The position numbers and the translations under genes were made by a program. A stretch of DNA of 64,000 nt from Aromatoleum diolicum (lineage in GTDB: Bacteria > Pseudomonadota > Gammaproteobacteria > Burkholderiales > Rhodocyclaceae), in assembly GCF_012910955.1 (NCBI RefSeq), contig NZ_WTVQ01000003.1:1-64000 (forward strand). The letters run 5' to 3'. Numbering within the stretch: the stretch's first letter is position 1; each line of letters starts with the position of its first letter. The notes under the pieces were generated by a model that did not search any database, had not been told where the DNA came from, and saw only the letters and a list, made by a program, of their open reading frames with translations. Positions 8,052-18,949 of the stretch are shown here, one piece after another.

Positions 8052-9419
8052 TCAGCCGAATTTCGGCAGGTGCGCGAGCGACTGCGCCACGGCTTCGGCC
8101 GGGTACTCGTAGTTTTCCAGCTGGCCTGAGAAGTAGCGGTCGTAGGAGCTCATGTCGAAGTGGCCGTGTCCGGTCAGGTTGAACAGGATGACTCTCGGTT
8201 CGCCGCTGACCTTGCACTTCAGTGCTTCGTCGATGGCCGCGCGGATTGCGTGGCAGGATTCGGGAGCGGGAATGATGCCTTCGTTGCGCGCGAACATCAC
8301 GCCCGCCTCGAAGGTTGCCAACTGAGGCACCGCGACGGCTTCGAGCAGGCCTTCGTGGTAGAGCTGCGACACCAGCGGCGAGTCGCCATGGTAGCGCAGC
8401 CCGCCGGCATGGATGCCGGGAGGCATGAAGTCGTGGCCTAGCGTGTACATCTTCATCATCGGGGTGAAGCCGGAGGCATCGCCGAAGTCGTAGGCGTACT
8501 GGCCCTTGGTCAGCGTCGGGCAGGAGGTGGGTTCGACGGCGACGCAACGCAGGTTCTGTGCGCGCTTGTCACCGGCGGCCTTGTCGGCAAGGAAGGGGAA
8601 GGCGATGCCGCCGAAGCTCGAGCCGCCGCCGCAGGGGCCGAGGATCACGTCGGGGTACAGGCCGATCTTGTCGAACTGCTTCTTCGCTTCGAGGCCGATG
8701 ATGCTCTGGTGCAGCAGTACGTGGTTGAGAACCGAGCCCAGCGTGTAGTTGGTGTCGGCACGGCCGGCGGCTTCCTCGACCGCCTCGGAGATCGCCAGGC
8801 CGAGCGAGCCCTGGTTGTCCGGATCCTTGGCGAGTGCGTCGCGGCCGGTCTGCGTGATCTCGGAGGGGCTGGCGAACACTTCGGCGCCCCAAGTCTGCAT
8901 CATCAGGCGCCGGTACGGTTTCTGGTGGTAGCTGACTTTGACCATGTAGACGCGCACTTCGAGGCCGAACATCTGGCCGGCGAAGGAAATCGACGAGCCC
9001 CACTGGCCGGCGCCGGTTTCGGTGGTCAGGCGCTTGATGCCGGCCTGCTTGTTGTAGAAGGCTTGCGGCACAGCGGAGTTGGGCTTGTGCGAGCCGGCCG
9101 GGGAAACGCCCTCGTACTTGAAGAAGATCTTTGCCGGCGTGCCGAGGGCGCGCTCGAGACGCACCGCACGCATCAGCGGGCTGGGACGCCAGATCTTGTA
9201 GATCTCGCGTACTTCGTCGGGGATCGGGATCCAGCGTTCCTCGCTCATCTCCTGTTCCAGAATCTGGCCGGGGAAGATCGCCAGCATCTGCTCGGGGCTG
9301 ACCGGCTTGCCATCCGGTGCGAGTGAGGGCGTCGGCGCATTGGGCATGTCGGCCACGACGTTGTACCAGTGCGTCGGGATTTCGCTTTCTTCGAGCTGGA
9401 TGCGGGTCGGTTCGGTCAC
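8052..9419 (-). CDS. TrpB2-type PLP-dependent tryptophan synthase beta-like enzyme
   Basis: A 455-residue fold-type II PLP enzyme of the TrpB2 branch, longer than classical TrpB (about 400). Seen: the PLP lysine in AGSHKPNSA (K112), GAGQWGSS, the phosphate loop [11 protein letters not shown], and [13 protein letters not shown]. TrpB2 enzymes make tryptophan from indole and serine, often without TrpA. Start GTG at 9419 has an AGGGAG ribosome site upstream; the open frame beyond is not homologous. No trpA or other trp gene is nearby; it sits between coaX and the SPOR gene. Confidence 0.87.
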   Translation of the reverse strand: MTEPTRIQLEESEIPTHWYNVVADMPNAPTPSLAPDGKPVSPEQMLAIFPGQILEQEMSEERWIPIPDEVREIYKIWRPSPLMRAVRLERALGTPAKIFFKYEGVSPAGSHKPNSAVPQAFYNKQAGIKRLTTETGAGQWGSSISFAGQMFGLEVRVYMVKVSYHQKPYRRLMMQTWGAEVFASPSEITQTGRDALAKDPDNQGSLGLAISEAVEEAAGRADTNYTLGSVLNHVLLHQSIIGLEAKKQFDKIGLYPDVILGPCGGGSSFGGIAFPFLADKAAGDKRAQNLRCVAVEPTSCPTLTKGQYAYDFGDASGFTPMMKMYTLGHDFMPPGIHAGGLRYHGDSPLVSQLYHEGLLEAVAVPQLATFEAGVMFARNEGIIPAPESCHAIRAAIDEALKCKVSGEPRVILFNLTGHGHFDMSSYDRYFSGQLENYEYPAEAVAQSLAHLPKFG

Positions 9420-9481
9420 GTTGTTTTCTCCCTCGGTGATTCCAGGTGGAAATACGGATTGGGCTGCTGGTATGTTCGGGA

Positions 9482-10210
9482 CTAAGTTGCTGCAGTACCG
9501 GTGGCGACGACGGCGAGACCTTTCAGAACCAGATTGTCGACACGGCTGAAGGGGACATCGAGCAGTTCGGCAAGTGCGTCTGCGCCGCCTCCGCTGAGGA
9601 GGCAGCGTGAGAGTGGCTCCCGGGCGATCTGGCGGAACATGCGCTCGACGGCGCCGGCCTGGGCGTTGCGGCAGCCTGAGGTAATGGCGTCGGCGGTGTT
9701 GCGCGGGGCGGCCGCATAGTGGCCGTCGGCAAGTGGCAACTGGGCGGTGTCGCGCGCCAGTGAGCGCCGCATCAGGTGTTCGCCCGGCAGGATGATGCCG
9801 CCTTGGAAGGTACCGGCCGCGTCGAGCACGTCGACCGTTGTTGCCGTGCCGGCGTTCACGACCAGGCAGGCGGCCGGTTGCAGGGCGCGGGCGCCGATCA
9901 GCGCGGCCCAGCGGTCGCTGCCGAGTTGTGCCGGGGTGTCGTAGGCGTTGCGCACACCGCAGCATTCCGCCGATGAGTGCAGCCATTGCGGAGCGGGAGC
10001 GCTGTCACCCAGTGCCTCGGCGATGCCGGCGGCAGTCCGCAGGCCCGCGACGTTGCTGCCGAATACGCGGCGGATGCCCACGTGCGCGGCTGCGAGAGCG
10101 TGCAACTGGTCAAGCTGGTCGTGGCGCAGTGCCCCTTCCGCGAGCCATTGCCCGTCACGCACGATGCCCCACTTGATCCGTGTGTTGCCGGCATCAATGA
10201 GCAGGATCAC
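9482..10210 (-). CDS. coaX: type III pantothenate kinase
   Basis: A 242-residue ASKHA-fold kinase, the first step of CoA synthesis. Seen: N-terminal [13 protein letters not shown] with the catalytic Asp at 6, the [12 protein letters not shown] motif, and [13 protein letters not shown]. Type III enzymes need a monovalent cation and are not feedback-inhibited by CoA. The start overlaps the birA stop by 4 bases (ATGA type), so birA-coaX are co-translated. Confidence 0.93.
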   Translation of the reverse strand: MILLIDAGNTRIKWGIVRDGQWLAEGALRHDQLDQLHALAAAHVGIRRVFGSNVAGLRTAAGIAEALGDSAPAPQWLHSSAECCGVRNAYDTPAQLGSDRWAALIGARALQPAACLVVNAGTATTVDVLDAAGTFQGGIILPGEHLMRRSLARDTAQLPLADGHYAAAPRNTADAITSGCRNAQAGAVERMFRQIAREPLSRCLLSGGGADALAELLDVPFSRVDNLVLKGLAVVATGTAAT

Positions 10211-11016
10211 TTCGCGGACCTCAGCGAGACTTCGCCAGACAGGATGCGCACCAGCGCGGTGTCGGTGCGGATGAGCAGTGCGCCATCATCATCGACGCCG
10301 GCGCAGATTCCGGCGATTTCCTGGACCTCGCCGGTGATGCGCACCGGCAAGTCGGCAAAGGCGTTGCGCTGCTGCCACGCGCCGCGCAACGCCGCAAAGC
10401 CGGCGGCGGCATATGTGTCGAAGAGGGCGTGGAGTTCAGCCAGAAGCTGTGCCAAGAGTTGGTTGCGCTCAGGTAATGGGCTCACGTGATGGCCGAGATC
10501 GGTGACGCCGGGCTGGTCAGCAATTTGCGCGTCGGCCGGCAGTTGCAGATTGACGCCGATGCCGACCACTGCGGCAGGCGTGCGTCCACGCCCCGGCAGT
10601 AGTTCGACGAGGATGCCAGCGAGCTTGTGGCCATTGACCAGCACGTCATTGGGCCATTTAAGCTGCAGTCCCGAGACCCCAAGCTTTTCGAGGGCGCGCA
10701 CGACGGCAAGGCCGGCGACCAGCGACAGGCCAGCGGGCACCGGTGCGCCGGGGGCGAAGCGCCACAATGTGGAAAAGGTCAGGCTGGCGCCGGGCCAGGA
10801 CTGCCATTGGCGCCCGCGTCGTCCGCGACCTGCAGTCTGTCGCTCGGTGACGACGACATGAACGCGACCGTCGTCAGCGGGTGGTGTGTCCAGCAATACA
10901 CTGTTGGTGGAGGCGCATTCGTCGAGGATCTGAAGAGCGAATGCGCTGGAGCGGTCACCAAGGTGCAGGTTGACGGATGCTGCGCTCAGCGGTGTGTCGG
11001 AGATGGAGGCACTCAA
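10207..11016 (-). CDS. birA: biotin-[acetyl-CoA-carboxylase] ligase, catalytic-only type
   Basis: A 269-residue biotin protein ligase that biotinylates AccB. Seen: the GRGRRGRQW adenylate-binding loop, KWPNDVLVNGHKLAGIL, and the C-terminal SH3-like cap domain. There is no N-terminal helix-turn-helix, so it is a class I enzyme and not a biotin repressor. The only plausible start is TTG at 11016; no in-frame ATG lies near the N-terminus. It forms an operon with coaX. Confidence 0.9.
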   Translation of the reverse strand: MSASISDTPLSAASVNLHLGDRSSAFALQILDECASTNSVLLDTPPADDGRVHVVVTERQTAGRGRRGRQWQSWPGASLTFSTLWRFAPGAPVPAGLSLVAGLAVVRALEKLGVSGLQLKWPNDVLVNGHKLAGILVELLPGRGRTPAAVVGIGVNLQLPADAQIADQPGVTDLGHHVSPLPERNQLLAQLLAELHALFDTYAAAGFAALRGAWQQRNAFADLPVRITGEVQEIAGICAGVDDDGALLIRTDTALVRILSGEVSLRSAK

Positions 11017-11147
11017 GCCGGTCTTCCCGTTTCAAGGCGTGAAAACCTGCATTATCCTACATTGGGCTCTCGCGCACGAGTCTGGTGCAGTGCGCGTGGG
11101 GGCCGTCGGCCCCTGGGCACGTCATGCGCGTCAGCTGCGACGACCCG

Positions 11148-12560
<1,413 letters not shown>

Positions 12561-12607
12561 TGGCTCTGCACTATTTTGGTGCGACTGCGCATTGCTTCTT
12601 GTTCAAG

Positions 12608-13678
12608 TTATGCGCGGTCGATGATGGGCAACAGGATGGTGAAGCAGGTGCGCCCCTTGCGGCTCTCCACATCGATCATCCCCTGGTGCTGCTCTACGAA
12701 GCTCTGTGCCAGCGACAGGCCCAGTCCGCTTCCGCCTTCGCGCCCGGATACCAACGGATAGAAGATCTTGTCGCGGATCTCATCCGGGATACCTGGACCG
12801 TTGTCGATCACTTGCAATTCCAGTGCCAGTTTGAAACGCCGCTTCGCGAGCGTGACCTGCCGCGCCACTCGCGTGCGCAGGCGGATCTCGCCGCAGCCAT
12901 CCATCGCTTGCGCAGCATTGCGGGCGATGTTGAGGATGGCCTGGATGAGCTGCTCGCGGTCGGCCGTTATCTCTGGCAGGCTGGTGTCGTAGTCGCGGCG
13001 CACGGTCAGCTCGGGAAACTCGGCGAGTACCAGACGCCGCACGCGTTCGAGCACGTCGTGGATGTTCAGCTGGCCGGGGCGCATCATGCAGTGCGAGGTC
13101 AGCAGGCGGTTCATCAGGTCCTGCAGACGGTCCGCTTCGGCGATGATGACTTCGGTGTATTCGCGCAATTGCGGGTCGGCAAGTTCGCGTTCCAGCAATT
13201 GGGCCGAGCCACGGATGCCTCCCAGCGGATTCTTGATTTCGTGCGCCAGGTTTCGGATCAGCTCGCGGTTGGCCTGTTGTTGTTGCAGCAACTGTTCCTC
13301 GCGGGCAACGCGTAGTTGCGCGTCGATTGGCCGGAACTCCAGCAGTAGTCGCACCCCGGCCGCCTCGGCAGGGCTGACAGTGCAGTCGAGATGCAGCGCT
13401 TCCGCATTGGTGCGCGGAATCTTCAGATCCTGCCCGGTGTAGCTCCAGTTCTTGAGCAGGGCGTTGTTCAGCGCCGAGGTGAGTCCGGGCGGGTCGCCGA
13501 GAAGTTGCGACAGCCGGGCGCCGATCAGGCGGCGATGGCTGACTGCGAAGAGATTTTCGGCGCCCGCGTTCAAGTAGCGGATGACGAGGTTCTCATCCAC
13601 CAGAACGACTGCGGACGAAAGCAGATCGAGCCCCGAAAAGGGGCTGTCGTAACCGGGAGCTTTGGGCGTATTGGGCAT
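12608..13678 (-). CDS. ntrB: nitrogen regulation sensor kinase NtrB
   Basis: A 356-residue soluble histidine kinase with an N-terminal PAS domain (about 10-125), a dimerisation/phosphoacceptor helix with H146 in LAHEIKNPLGGIRG, and a HATPase domain (N box NIARNAAQAM, G1 box DNGPGIP, G2 box GGSGLGLS). It has no membrane span, as expected for NtrB, which is controlled by PII proteins. It is followed directly by ntrC. Confidence 0.95.
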   Translation of the reverse strand: MPNTPKAPGYDSPFSGLDLLSSAVVLVDENLVIRYLNAGAENLFAVSHRRLIGARLSQLLGDPPGLTSALNNALLKNWSYTGQDLKIPRTNAEALHLDCTVSPAEAAGVRLLLEFRPIDAQLRVAREEQLLQQQQANRELIRNLAHEIKNPLGGIRGSAQLLERELADPQLREYTEVIIAEADRLQDLMNRLLTSHCMMRPGQLNIHDVLERVRRLVLAEFPELTVRRDYDTSLPEITADREQLIQAILNIARNAAQAMDGCGEIRLRTRVARQVTLAKRRFKLALELQVIDNGPGIPDEIRDKIFYPLVSGREGGSGLGLSLAQSFVEQHQGMIDVESRKGRTCFTILLPIIDRA

Positions 13679-13738
13679 GGGCGTTTTTTAGGAATCCGGA
13701 ATAGGTCTCGCAAAAAACACGCCAGCTTCGATATGCCC

Positions 13739-14209
13739 CTACTTCAGGTTGCCGATTTCCTTCTTCAAGGCGTCAACATTGCGCGAATGCAATTCGACCT
13801 TGTCCTTGTGCGCCTGAATCCGGTTCTGCACGACCGGCAACCGGCGATCGGCGCCCTGATGCAGATTTTCCTCGTCGGCGAGAGCCTTCTGGGCTTCGGC
13901 AAGGGCGGATTCCTCGGTCGCGAGTTCCTTTTCGAGCACCTGCCGGCGTGTGTCGTCGCGGGCGCGTTGGGCTTCGGGGGCAACACGAGGGAAATTGCCC
14001 GGCGACTGCGTTGCGGGTGCACGCTTGCTGGGCGCCGGAACTGACGAGACCGGCTGGTCTTCGCTCATCTGCTTGCAGCTGCGCCCGAGGTTACGGTCGT
14101 TGGTATAGGTGATGGCACCATTTGCGTCCACGCACTTATAGACTTGGGCATGTGCAAGAAGGGGCGACAGAAACAGGATCAGGAGTGCCGGAAGTGTTCG
14201 CATGTCCAT
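13739..14209 (-). CDS. DUF4124-domain secreted protein
   Basis: A 156-residue protein with a signal peptide (cleavage likely after AHA, about residue 21), then a DUF4124 domain with VYKCVDANGAITYTND, a Pro/Ala linker and a long charged coiled-coil helix (about 85-150). DUF4124 proteins are common cell-envelope proteins of Beta- and Gammaproteobacteria with unknown role. ATG 14209 and ATG 14203 are equally possible starts. It lies between glnA and ntrB, downstream of the glnA terminator. Confidence 0.8.
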   Translation of the reverse strand: MDMRTLPALLILFLSPLLAHAQVYKCVDANGAITYTNDRNLGRSCKQMSEDQPVSSVPAPSKRAPATQSPGNFPRVAPEAQRARDDTRRQVLEKELATEESALAEAQKALADEENLHQGADRRLPVVQNRIQAHKDKVELHSRNVDALKKEIGNLK

Positions 14210-14289
14210 CGATAGGGCGTGTCGGGGAATCCCGCGGGGTCTTGGCGAGTGTGCCCGCGAGACGTGATTCGAAGGGCATTAGACCGCAT

Positions 14290-14323
14290 AAAAAAGGGAC
14301 GGGCAATGCCCGTCCCTTTTTTT
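14290..14323 (-). terminator. glnA intrinsic terminator
   Basis: A 9-bp stem GGGACGGGC/GCCCGTCCC with a 3-base loop is flanked by an A-run (14290-14295) and a T-run (14317-14323). On the minus strand it terminates glnA transcription 21 bases after the stop; the T-run also allows plus-strand use. Confidence 0.9.
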
Positions 14324-14344
14324 GACCTCAGTGCAATCCGGAGA

Positions 14345-15754
14345 TTACAGGCTGTAGTACATGTCGAATTCGACCGGATGGGTCGTGATGCGCATGCGGT
14401 CGACTTCTTCCATCTTGAGCGCAATGTAGGCGTCGATGAAGTCGTTCGAGAAAACGCCGCCACGGGTCAGGAACTCGCGATCCTTGTCGAGGTACTCCAG
14501 CGCCTGGTCGAGGCTGGTGCACACGGTCGGGATCAGCGCGTCCTCTTCCGGCGGCAGGTCGTACAGGTTCTTGTCGGCCGGGTCGCCCGGGTGAATCTTG
14601 TTCTGGATGCCGTCCAGGCCCGCCATCATGAGTGCGGAGAAGCACAGGTAGGGGTTGGCCAGCGGGTCCGGGAAGCGCGATTCGATGCGGCGGCCTTTCG
14701 GGTTCGCGACATACGGAATGCGGATCGAAGCGGAACGGTTGCGGGCCGAGTAGGCCAGCTTGGTCGGTGCTTCGTAGTGCGGGACCAGGCGCTTGTACGA
14801 GTTGGTGCCGGGGTTGGTGATGGCATTCAGCGCGCGCGCGTGCTTGATGATGCCGCCGATGTAGTACAGGGCCAGTTCCGACAGGCCGGCGTAGCCGTTA
14901 CCCGCGAACAGGTTCTGGCCGTCCTTCCAGATCGACTGGTGCACGTGCATGCCGGAGCCGTTGTCGCCGACGATCGGCTTGGGCATGAAAGTCGCGGTCT
15001 TGCCGTACTGGTGCGCGACGTTGTGCACGATGTACTTCAGGACCTGGGTCCAGTCAGCGCGCTGGGTCAGGGTGCTGAACTTGGTGCCGATTTCGCACTG
15101 GCCGGCATTCGCCACTTCGTGGTGATGCACTTCGACGGGGACCCCGCAGGATTCGAGTGCGATGACCATGGCGGCGCGGATGTCATTCAGGCTGTCGACC
15201 GGCGGAACCGGGAAGTAGCCGCCCTTGACGCGCGGCCGGTGGCCGGTGTTGCCGCCTTCGAACTTGTCGGCGGTCGACCACGCGGCTTCTTCCGAAATGA
15301 TCTTGCTATACACGCCCGACATGTCGACCGACCACTCGACGGAGTCGAAAATGAAAAACTCGGGTTCCGGGCCGAAGAATGCGGTGTCGCCGATGCCGGT
15401 GCTCTTCAGGTAGGCCTCGGCGCGTTTGGCGATCGAGCGCGGGTCGCGGTCATAGCCCTTGCCGTCCGACGGTTCAATGACGTCGCAGGTCAGCACCAGG
15501 GTGGTTTCGTCGAAGAACGGGTCGATGTAGGCGGAACCGGCTTCCGGCAGAAGGATCATGTCGGAGGCCTGGATGCCTTTCCAGCCAGCAAGCGAGGAGC
15601 CGTCAAACGGGTGACCGTGTTCGAAGTGGTCTTCCTCGAACGCCGAGACGGGCAGGCCAACGTGGTGTTCCTTGCCACGGGTATCGGTAAAGCGCAGGTC
15701 AATGAAGCGGACTTCGTTTTCCTGGATCATCTTCATGACGTCTTGAGCGTTCAT
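14345..15754 (-). CDS. glnA: type I glutamine synthetase
   Basis: A 469-residue GSI-beta enzyme that makes glutamine from glutamate, ammonia and ATP. Seen: [12 protein letters not shown], the latch and metal-binding segments, and the adenylylation site Tyr398 in NLYDLPPEE, so activity is controlled by GlnE adenylylation. Start ATG 15754 has AGGAG at ideal spacing; the frame is open upstream but not homologous. Transcription likely starts from the sigma-54 promoter at 15820-15835 under NtrC control. Confidence 0.97.
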   Translation of the reverse strand: MNAQDVMKMIQENEVRFIDLRFTDTRGKEHHVGLPVSAFEEDHFEHGHPFDGSSLAGWKGIQASDMILLPEAGSAYIDPFFDETTLVLTCDVIEPSDGKGYDRDPRSIAKRAEAYLKSTGIGDTAFFGPEPEFFIFDSVEWSVDMSGVYSKIISEEAAWSTADKFEGGNTGHRPRVKGGYFPVPPVDSLNDIRAAMVIALESCGVPVEVHHHEVANAGQCEIGTKFSTLTQRADWTQVLKYIVHNVAHQYGKTATFMPKPIVGDNGSGMHVHQSIWKDGQNLFAGNGYAGLSELALYYIGGIIKHARALNAITNPGTNSYKRLVPHYEAPTKLAYSARNRSASIRIPYVANPKGRRIESRFPDPLANPYLCFSALMMAGLDGIQNKIHPGDPADKNLYDLPPEEDALIPTVCTSLDQALEYLDKDREFLTRGGVFSNDFIDAYIALKMEEVDRMRITTHPVEFDMYYSL

Positions 15755-15819
15755 TTTCACTCCTGGTGAGATGAGGCGATAGCGGTTAATAACGGTGAAA
15801 CTTCCGTTGCGCAGCGTTA

Positions 15820-15835
15820 AGCAGTATTTGTGCCA
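15820..15835 (-). promoter_or_regulatory. sigma-54 (-24/-12) promoter of glnA
   Basis: On the minus strand, TGGCACAAATACTGCT matches the sigma-54 consensus TGGCACGN4TTGCW with full -24 and TGC -12 cores and exact spacing. It is 66 bp upstream of the glnA start, as expected for an NtrC-activated promoter. Confidence 0.8.
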
Positions 15836-15991
15836 CGTTTTTTTTCGTGTGTGCGGCATTGTGCCATAAGGGCGCGGTGCCGTATCGCGCGCTTGAGCTC
15901 TCACCGCCGGTAAAAATAATAGGCCGCGCATGGCGCGCCGGTGCCCGGTTCGTATCGTGGGGTTCGGCTGCGATCGAACAGTCCGTCGGTG

Positions 15992-16006
15992 GCACTAAAA
16001 CGGTGC
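15992..16006. promoter_or_regulatory. NtrC-like enhancer site
   Basis: GCACT-N5-GGTGC (GCACTAAAACGGTGC) is one mismatch from the NtrC dyad core GCACC-N5-GGTGC. It is about 160 bp upstream of the sigma-54 promoter, a normal enhancer distance, and just past the stop of the cation-efflux gene. Confidence 0.6.
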
Positions 16007-16028
16007 GCGGCGGTTTGTTTGTGCCCTG

Positions 16029-17207
16029 TTATGGTGCGATGTGCACCAGGACGCTGACCGTGCGATATTGCGGTTGTGCCGCGAGGAGTTCATCGATGCG
16101 CAGCCCGAGCGCTTTGTGGTCGACCCCTGTGATGTCATTGGCGGTGATGATGATCTCGGCTTCGATGCGGTCGCCAAGGTAATGGATCTGCACGCGCGGG
16201 GGCGTCGATAGCTTGCCTTCGAGCAGGCTGCTGAGCGTTTGCACGATTTCGGTGCGTTCGGGTAGCCGGCCAATCGGGGCAGTCTGCATCGTGGCGTCGT
16301 TCTCGGCGTCGACATGCACCAGTACGTCCTGCACTTCGGGATGGGCGGCGCGCACACGCAGATACACGGCATCCGAAATCTGGTGCCCCTCGGAAACGGT
16401 GATGCGCGGATCAACCTGAATATGGGCGTCGCACAGCACACGGTCGGCCATGCGGCGCGTGCGCAGGTCGTGCAGGCCGATCACGCCCGGCGTTGCGCGA
16501 ATGGTGGCGCGGATGCGGGCGACGTCCTGCTCGGAAAGTCCGGTGTCGATCAGTTCGCGCACGGCCTTCCACGCCAGCCGCACACCCATGTGCAAGATCA
16601 GGAAGCCCACCACGGCGGCAGCGAGCGGCTCGAGGAAAGGGTAGCCGGCCAGGCTGCCGCCGATACCGGCCGCGACGACAAGCGACGAAGCCGCGTCGGA
16701 GCGTGCATGCCAGGCATTGGCTTCAAGCAGCGGGGCCTTGAGGCGCCGGCTCGCAGCGAGGGTGTAGCGGAACAGCACTTCCTTGGCTAGCAGGGTCGCA
16801 AGCGCCATGTAGAGCGCGGCCGGGTGCACCGAGGGCGCGACATCCATGTGCTGCAGACGCAGGCCGGAACTCCAGAGGAATCCGGTGCCGACGCCCGCGA
16901 GGATCGCCCCGAGCAGCAGCGTGGTGACGGTTTCGATGCGGCCGTGGCCGTAGGGGTGGTCGCGGTCTGCCGGTTCGGCGCCACGGCGCCCGGCGACCAG
17001 AACCAGCAGGTCGGTAATCAGGTCCGAGAGGGTATGGGCGGAATCCGCCACCAGGCTGAACGCGTTGGCGAACAGACCGATCACGATCTGGCCGATGGTG
17101 AGGCAGGTATTGGTGATGATGGCGACCAGCGCGGTGCGCTGAATCCCGCGGGAGCGCTCGCTTTCGTCGGCGTGTCGGGCAGTCGCGCGTGTTGTTGGGT
17201 GGTGCAT
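16029..17207 (-). CDS. cation diffusion facilitator (CDF) metal efflux protein
   Basis: A 392-residue inner-membrane divalent-cation/proton antiporter. Seen: about six membrane spans in the N-terminal 220 residues, the CDF signature in SLVADSAHTLSDLITD (metal-site Asp and His), HPYGHGR in the TM2-TM3 loop, and the cytoplasmic C-terminal domain with two ferredoxin-like repeats (about 230-392), longer than in small CDFs. Substrate cannot be assigned. ATG 17207 lacks a clear ribosome site; an in-frame ATG at 17243 is an alternative but runs into the divergent rhodanese promoter region. Confidence 0.85.
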   Translation of the reverse strand: MHHPTTRATARHADESERSRGIQRTALVAIITNTCLTIGQIVIGLFANAFSLVADSAHTLSDLITDLLVLVAGRRGAEPADRDHPYGHGRIETVTTLLLGAILAGVGTGFLWSSGLRLQHMDVAPSVHPAALYMALATLLAKEVLFRYTLAASRRLKAPLLEANAWHARSDAASSLVVAAGIGGSLAGYPFLEPLAAAVVGFLILHMGVRLAWKAVRELIDTGLSEQDVARIRATIRATPGVIGLHDLRTRRMADRVLCDAHIQVDPRITVSEGHQISDAVYLRVRAAHPEVQDVLVHVDAENDATMQTAPIGRLPERTEIVQTLSSLLEGKLSTPPRVQIHYLGDRIEAEIIITANDITGVDHKALGLRIDELLAAQPQYRTVSVLVHIAP

Positions 17208-17231
17208 CGCGGGAGCGGTATACTCGTAACT

Positions 17232-17242
17232 TGATTGAATCA
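17232..17242. promoter_or_regulatory. short palindrome between divergent CDF and rhodanese genes
   Basis: TGATT-G-AATCA is a perfect 11-bp dyad in the short gap between the two divergent genes, within possible promoter space. It may be a coincidence; no matching copy was noticed elsewhere. Confidence 0.2.
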
Positions 17243-17261
17243 TTCTATCCGGATGGCCGTC

Positions 17262-17714
17262 ATGGGAAAATTGACCGACCTGCTCACGCTCGCGCAGCAG
17301 CGGGCGCAGGAGATGAACCTGCCTTATGCAGGGGCGCTGACGCCGGCCGAAGCCTGGGAGGTGTGGCAGCTTGCGCCGGGCGCGAAGCTGGTGGATGTGC
17401 GCACGCGCGCCGAATGGGACTGGGTCGGGCGGGTGCCGGGTGCGGTGGAGATCGAATGGATGAGCTATCCGGGCAATCAGCCGAATCCGCACTTCATCAC
17501 GCAGTTCACGCGCGAAGTCGATGCCGAGGCACTGGTGATGTTCATGTGCCGCTCCGGCGCGCGCTCCGACAAGGCCGCGCGTGCGGCCACCGAGGCCGGG
17601 CGCCGAGCCTGCTACAACGTGCTGGAAGGTTTTGAGGGCGACCGCGATGCCCACGGCCAGCGCAACCATATCGGCGGCTGGCGTCATGCGGGCTTGCCGT
17701 GGCAGCAGGGATGA
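17262..17714 (+). CDS. rhodanese-like domain protein
   Basis: A 150-residue single-domain rhodanese. Seen: KLVDVRTRAEWDWVGRVPGA and the six-residue active-site loop with its cysteine in MCRSGARSDKAA. Such proteins carry sulfane sulfur on the cysteine and transfer it to acceptors. The start may be ATG 17262 (MGKLTDLL) or ATG 17253, three codons upstream. nadA follows after 109 bp. Confidence 0.8.
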   Translation: MGKLTDLLTLAQQRAQEMNLPYAGALTPAEAWEVWQLAPGAKLVDVRTRAEWDWVGRVPGAVEIEWMSYPGNQPNPHFITQFTREVDAEALVMFMCRSGARSDKAARAATEAGRRACYNVLEGFEGDRDAHGQRNHIGGWRHAGLPWQQG

Positions 17715-17823
17715 CAATCACCTGTCCCCGCGTCGGGGCAACCGAACTTGGCCCAGGCGCTGCGATTGACAGGTCGATCGACACTCGCTTTGATTGATAC
17801 TTCCTCCGACTGAGTTACCAACG

Positions 17824-18927
17824 ATGCAAACCGCCACCATCAGCTTCGATCGTTTCAATGCACTGCGCGACGATGAGGCCCAGGAGCGCATCCGTGCCGC
17901 ACGTGCCCGGCTGGGCGACCGCGCAGTGCTGTTGTGCCACCATTACCAGCGTGCCGACGTGTATAAGCATGCCGACCTGACCGGGGATTCGCTGAAGCTG
18001 TCGCGCCTCGCCTCGCAGACCGATGCCGAGTTCATCGTCTTCTGCGGCGTGCATTTCATGGCGGAAGTCGCGGACATCATGTCGCAGCCGCACCAGAAGG
18101 CGATCCTGCCGGATTTGGCCGCGGGTTGTTCGATGGCCGACATGGCGAACCTGGCGAAGGTCACGCGCTGTTGGCGCGAACTCACCGACGTGCTCGGCAC
18201 TCGACCGGATGAAGTGATCACGCCGGTCACCTACATCAACTCGGCGGCCGACCTGAAGGCCTTCTGCGGCGAGCACGGCGGCATCGTGTGTACCTCGACC
18301 AACGCGCCGACGATTCTGGACTGGGCATTCGCGCAACGCGAGAAGGTGCTGTTCTTCCCGGATCAGCATCTGGGGCGCTGGACCGGCTATAAGAAGGGCA
18401 TTCCGCTCGAGCAGATGGTGGTGTGGGATCCGGATCTGGAATACGGCGGCCTGACTCCGGCGCAAATCCGCAATGCGAAGATCCTGCTGTGGAAGGGGCA
18501 TTGTTCGGTGCATCAGATGTTCCAGGAAAGCCACATCCGCCGCTGGCGCATGCAGCACCCGGAGGGGCTGGTGATCTCGCACCCGGAGAGCAGTCTCGAG
18601 GTGTGCATCAATTCCGATTACGTCGGGTCGACCGAGTACATCATCAACACCATCAAGGCCGGCGCGCCGAATACCCACTGGCTGGTCGGCACCGAGCTGA
18701 ACCTGGTTAACCGCCTCGCCGAGGAGGTGAAGCCGGAAGGCAAGATCGTGCAGTTCATGGCGCCGACAGTGTGTATGTGTTCGACGATGCAGCGCATCGA
18801 TCCGCAACATCTGGCGTGGACGCTGGAAAACCTCGCGGACGGCAGGATCGTCAATCACATCCAGGTGCCGCCCCACGAGGCTGAACTCGCGAAGGTGGCG
18901 CTGGACCGGATGCTGGCGGTATCTTGA
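17824..18927 (+). CDS. nadA: quinolinate synthase A
   Basis: A 367-residue [4Fe-4S] enzyme that condenses iminoaspartate with dihydroxyacetone phosphate to quinolinate in NAD synthesis. Seen: the three ligand cysteines in AAGCSMAD, KGHCSVH and PTVCMCSTMQ, and the LLCHHYQRADVYKHAD motif. Start at ATG 17824 (MQTATIS); an upstream TTG is less likely. nadB and nadC are not nearby. Confidence 0.95.
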   Translation: MQTATISFDRFNALRDDEAQERIRAARARLGDRAVLLCHHYQRADVYKHADLTGDSLKLSRLASQTDAEFIVFCGVHFMAEVADIMSQPHQKAILPDLAAGCSMADMANLAKVTRCWRELTDVLGTRPDEVITPVTYINSAADLKAFCGEHGGIVCTSTNAPTILDWAFAQREKVLFFPDQHLGRWTGYKKGIPLEQMVVWDPDLEYGGLTPAQIRNAKILLWKGHCSVHQMFQESHIRRWRMQHPEGLVISHPESSLEVCINSDYVGSTEYIINTIKAGAPNTHWLVGTELNLVNRLAEEVKPEGKIVQFMAPTVCMCSTMQRIDPQHLAWTLENLADGRIVNHIQVPPHEAELAKVALDRMLAVS

Positions 18928-18949
18928 GAAACGGTGCGGAGGCCTGGCG

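Noticed and set aside
14219-15769. A 516-codon plus-strand open frame opposite glnA
   Set aside because: It is antisense to glutamine synthetase and has no ribosome site or recognisable domain.
15852-15867. Second TGGCAC element upstream of glnA as another sigma-54 promoter
   Set aside because: The GC of the -12 element is one base off the required spacing.
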